Origin: Eubacteriaceae bacterium
Lineage (GTDB): Bacteria; Bacillota; Clostridia; Lachnospirales; Lachnospiraceae
Assembly (NCBI GenBank): GCA_902362875.1
Contig: CABIYF010000015.1
Coordinates: 8,377-72,376, forward strand
Reading direction: 5' to 3'
DNA: 64,000 bases
Shown: piece by piece, positions 63,913-64,000 of the stretch
How positions within the stretch are numbered: position 1 is the first letter of the stretch
Layout of the letters: every line of letters begins with the position of its first letter
The notes under the pieces: model-generated
The model's database searches: none
What the model saw: only the letters and a program-made list of their open reading frames with translations
Told to the model about the DNA's origin: nothing
Program-made: the position numbers and the translations under genes

Positions 63913-64000
63913 TGATATGCTCCCTTTTAGGTAGACAAGTAAAATAATAAAAACTTGTTTCCTGAAAGGGGGTATTTTTTTGAGTAGAAAAGTTAAGTAC
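63913..64000 (+). mobile_element. Left end of an IS3-like insertion sequence (partial)
   Basis: After 63912 comes TGATATGCTCCC and a hairpin: CCCTTTTAGG (63922-63931) pairs with CCTGAAAGGG (63961-63970), with ACAAGT/ACTTGT inside. GGGGG (63968-63972) acts as ribosome-binding site for TTG at 63980, which encodes MSRKVKY at the window edge, like the start of IS3/IS150-group OrfA helix-turn-helix proteins. Only seven codons are visible, so the family is provisional. Confidence 0.5.

Overview
The window is from a low-GC Gram-positive gut anaerobe, most likely a Lachnospiraceae member such as Anaerostipes or a close relative. This rests on the V-type ATPase operon, an spoVG-murC-dnaD-dnaC-prs neighbourhood, DUF951, GdpP, sortase/CnaB pilin genes and an AT-rich, AGGAGG-type ribosome-binding-site style. 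The species assignment is inference. No tRNA or rRNA gene was seen.

Layout. 1-~4.7 kb is one end of a Tn916/Tn1549-type integrative conjugative element (ICE). It holds a truncated response regulator, two DUF961 proteins, a large VaFE/CnaB surface protein, integrase arm-type repeats and a T5-N5-A5 junction. 4.8-8.3 kb carries a nitrilase-family amidase, a MecA-like penicillin-binding protein and a lipoprotein. 8.9-25.5 kb is a 16.6-kb polyol/sugar catabolic island: divergent LysR and PRD regulators, a galactitol-type PTS, three zinc MDR dehydrogenases, two epimerases, a SIS isomerase, a PfkB kinase, two class II aldolases, a LacX-like mutarotase, sn-glycerol-1-phosphate dehydrogenase and a HAD phosphatase. 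Inverted copies of the same palindromic intergenic repeats bracket this island.

26.2-27.6 kb is a CLC-type fluoride exporter preceded by a fluoride riboswitch with a terminator and a clear sigma-A promoter. 27.7-32.6 kb is a sortase/pilin island in decay: intact sortases and signal peptidase, but both pilin genes, the SARP-type regulator and a GGDEF gene are broken. 32.8-41.4 kb is a nine-gene V-type ATPase operon. 41.9-48.3 kb is a signalling cluster (two hybrid histidine kinases, an amino-acid-binding-type lipoprotein, a GGDEF-receiver protein), followed by an amino-acid ABC transporter. 50.8-64 kb is housekeeping: mutY, comF, dnaB, rplI, gdpP, rpsR-ssb-rpsF, DUF951, spoVG, murC, dnaD, dnaC loader and prs. 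An IS3-like element begins at the right edge.

The most interesting signals are these. (1) A family of large intergenic palindromes whose inner helices show compensatory base changes between the 8.4-kb and 25.6-kb copies, suggesting an undescribed structured RNA or structured mobile repeat. (2) These repeats occur in inverted orientation on both sides of the polyol island. (3) The island has an unusual enzyme set, including a hexulose isomerase without its partner synthase and a possible DHAP-to-glycerol electron sink. (4) A duplicated DnaA-box module lies in front of dnaD/dnaC. (5) Four broken genes sit side by side in the pilus island.
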